In this document: one piece after another, positions 62,915 to 64,000 of the stretch
How positions within the stretch are numbered: position 1 is the stretch's first letter
Layout of the letters: each line of letters opens with the position of its first letter
Assembly (NCBI GenBank): GCA_001414345.1
Contig: LLCB01000131.1
Location: 1-64,000, forward strand
Length of the DNA: 64,000 nucleotides
From: Hymenoscyphus infarciens
Lineage: Eukaryota > Ascomycota > Leotiomycetes > Helotiales > Helotiaceae
Reading direction: 5' to 3'
Position numbers and translations under genes: made by a program
The notes under the pieces: model-generated
Database searches by the model: none
What the model saw: only the letters and a program-made list of their open reading frames with translations
Told to the model about the DNA's origin: nothing

Positions 62915-62924
62915 TAAGGGGGTG
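62915..62924 (+). other. Polypurine tract of the TRIM
   Basis: TAAGGGGGTG directly before the TGTT of the 3' LTR, the position where plus-strand DNA synthesis is primed. Confidence 0.6.
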
Positions 62925-63070
62925 TGTTAAAAGCCTAGTAAATAGGAGTATGTCAGTCACGTGGCTACTCACTAGCGTAGGCACTAGCGCCATCCTAGAG
63001 AGCATAAATAGTCGGCTTAGGCCACACTTAGCAAATTGAAGAGTTTCCGCCATACATTTGCAACAACAAC

Positions 63071-63707
63071 TTAGCTCAATTCAAAGATTTTTCAAAGCCG
63101 TTACCAGCTGGCTGGACTCGGATAGGTCCTGTCACGGAGAAGTCTACCGAGGACGAATGCTTGCTTTGGCCAGATGGAAGCGGTCCTTACGAGTTCAATC
63201 ACTGCGATATGCCAGATGATAATTGTGACACTTGGTACTATCCGTTTCCCGATGCCAAAATCGAAGAATCCACTCCTACCTTCACCCCTGAGCAAACGCA
63301 GTATATATTCTGCCACACAAAAAGAGTATATCCTGCTTCCTTTCCGTTTCGGAGACCCACACTCAAACAAAAACAATATTGTAACACTTTTCAATGGACC
63401 GAGAAAGAGAGTCGGGAGTTTGCACTTGCACAATAAGACCCAAGCAGAGCTCTTTCCACGAGGTTCACGGGGTCTGCCGAATGATTCTCCAGGAAAGACA
63501 GTTGAGTTGGTGGCAATTTGCAGAACACGAATCCACAAGAGAACATGGGATGAAGAAGTAGATCGCCCCTGTAAGACTAGCGAGGTGTTTGATGTGTTAT
63601 GGATAGAATGGGAAGATGGCATAGCGTACCTCCTCGCGAGTGGAACAGTTGGCAAAGAAAGTTGGGAAGGGTTAGAATTGGAAGACATGTCTTTAGTATT
63701 GGATTAG
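63071..63707 (+). pseudogene. 3' remnant of a HET-family (heterokaryon incompatibility) gene
   Basis: From the base after the TRIM target duplication an open frame reads LAQFKDFSKPLPAGWTRIG, then CLLWPDGSGPYEF and TQYIFCHTKR. Near 63345-63355 the family-like reading moves to another frame: FGDPHSNKNNIVTLF, LHLHNKTQAELFPRG, VELVAICRTRIHK, FDVLWIEWEDGIAYLLASG, LELEDMSLVLD and stop at 63707. These blocks match the C-terminal part of fungal HET proteins, which trigger cell death on fusion of unlike individuals. The N-terminal HET domain is not in the window. A one-base frameshift and the TRIM at its 5' side make it a pseudogene. An intron cannot explain the shift, as no GT-AG pair of usual size fits. 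Confidence 0.65.
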
Positions 63708-64000
63708 TATTTGACTCACGTTAGGTGCACTGGAGTGAGGTTTGGTATATACAGTGAAGGGAGAAATCTTTATTATCTTATACTTCCACTCACTTGCCCC
63801 TAAAATATGGCTAATAACCCCTTAAAATCCCTTCGCTTATACCCCCTAAATTTAGCGAACAGAACCCATTTTTCCAGAGCCACTCCTAACCTATTTTTTT
63901 GGATTTGAATTGTAATCCAAATACTCTCTTATACCCTAAGTAGGTTGAAGTTGAGTTACAGTGGTGCAGTTCTGGGTACACATAAACCGAGGTTGTTCCG
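63708..64000. other. 3' flank, nothing supported
   Basis: Non-coding, with several ACCCC/CCCTTA words near 63796-63850. No gene seen before the window ends. Confidence 0.5.

Larger units (their letters stand above)
61966..63065 (+). mobile_element. Miniature LTR retrotransposon (TRIM), 1100 bp
   Basis: Two 141-bp direct repeats (61966-62106 and 62925-63065) beginning TGTT and ending AACA are flanked by ACAAC at 61961-61965 and 63066-63070. The LTRs differ at 8 positions, all transitions. GGTTATAAGACCTAG follows the 5' LTR immediately. It resembles a primer-binding site for the internal half of initiator Met tRNA, as used by copia-type elements. The polypurine tract AAGGGGGTG precedes the 3' LTR. 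The 818-bp interior has no gag or pol frame and contains two tandem duplications. It must therefore have been mobilised by a larger relative. Base composition is near normal, so it is much less RIPed than the large blocks. Confidence 0.88.

Overview
The window looks like a chromosome segment of a filamentous ascomycete (Pezizomycotina). A leaf-inhabiting class such as Leotiomycetes is possible, but I cannot fix the class from sequence alone. The reasons are: genes split by several 46-75 bp introns with GTRNGT donors and CTAAC/CTGAC-type branch sites; fungal families (a HET-type incompatibility protein, a DUF7924 protein, a secreted M28 aminopeptidase); and two long AT-rich blocks where CA and TG are almost absent while TA is in excess. 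That last pattern is the signature of repeat-induced point mutation (RIP) on transposons.

Layout. 1-6.5 kb is gene-poor. It holds a 36-base G run at the window edge, an intact two-exon gene of unknown function (2085-2695, minus), its tandem paralog broken by two stop codons (3210-3696, minus), and four small inverted-repeat elements. 6584-8278 is a complete four-exon secreted/vacuolar leucine aminopeptidase.

8764-29580 is a RIP-degraded nest. Gypsy-type LTR element A (plus, 159-bp LTRs) is interrupted inside its reverse transcriptase by gypsy-type element B (minus, 496-bp LTRs, target duplication GTTTC). B is in turn interrupted by a 952-bp terminal-inverted-repeat element C.

29.6-37.1 kb is a gene island: an NmrA-like reductase, an unresolved hypothetical locus, a 2-oxoglutarate/Fe(II) oxygenase (minus), and a divergently transcribed PLP aminotransferase of the kynurenine-aminotransferase type. 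About 37.15-59.29 kb is a second RIP block with two degraded Tad-like LINE copies, LTR fragments related to element B, a second copy of C, a 482-bp TA-flanked MITE and a roughly 635-bp inverted-repeat element. 59.5-64 kb holds a DUF7924 gene, a complete 1100-bp miniature LTR retrotransposon (TRIM) with ACAAC target duplications, and the frameshifted 3' end of a HET-family gene directly behind it.

The oxygenase and aminotransferase share a 1.1-kb divergent upstream region. With the NmrA-like reductase they could form a small metabolic cluster isolated between transposon blocks, but this is inference. The clearest structural findings are the three-level nest with target duplications, the reciprocal RIP mosaic of the two outer LTRs, the TRIM element, and the tandem gene/pseudogene pair. 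I did not find a convincing new defence or RNA-guided system. No tRNA, rRNA or CRISPR array was recognised.
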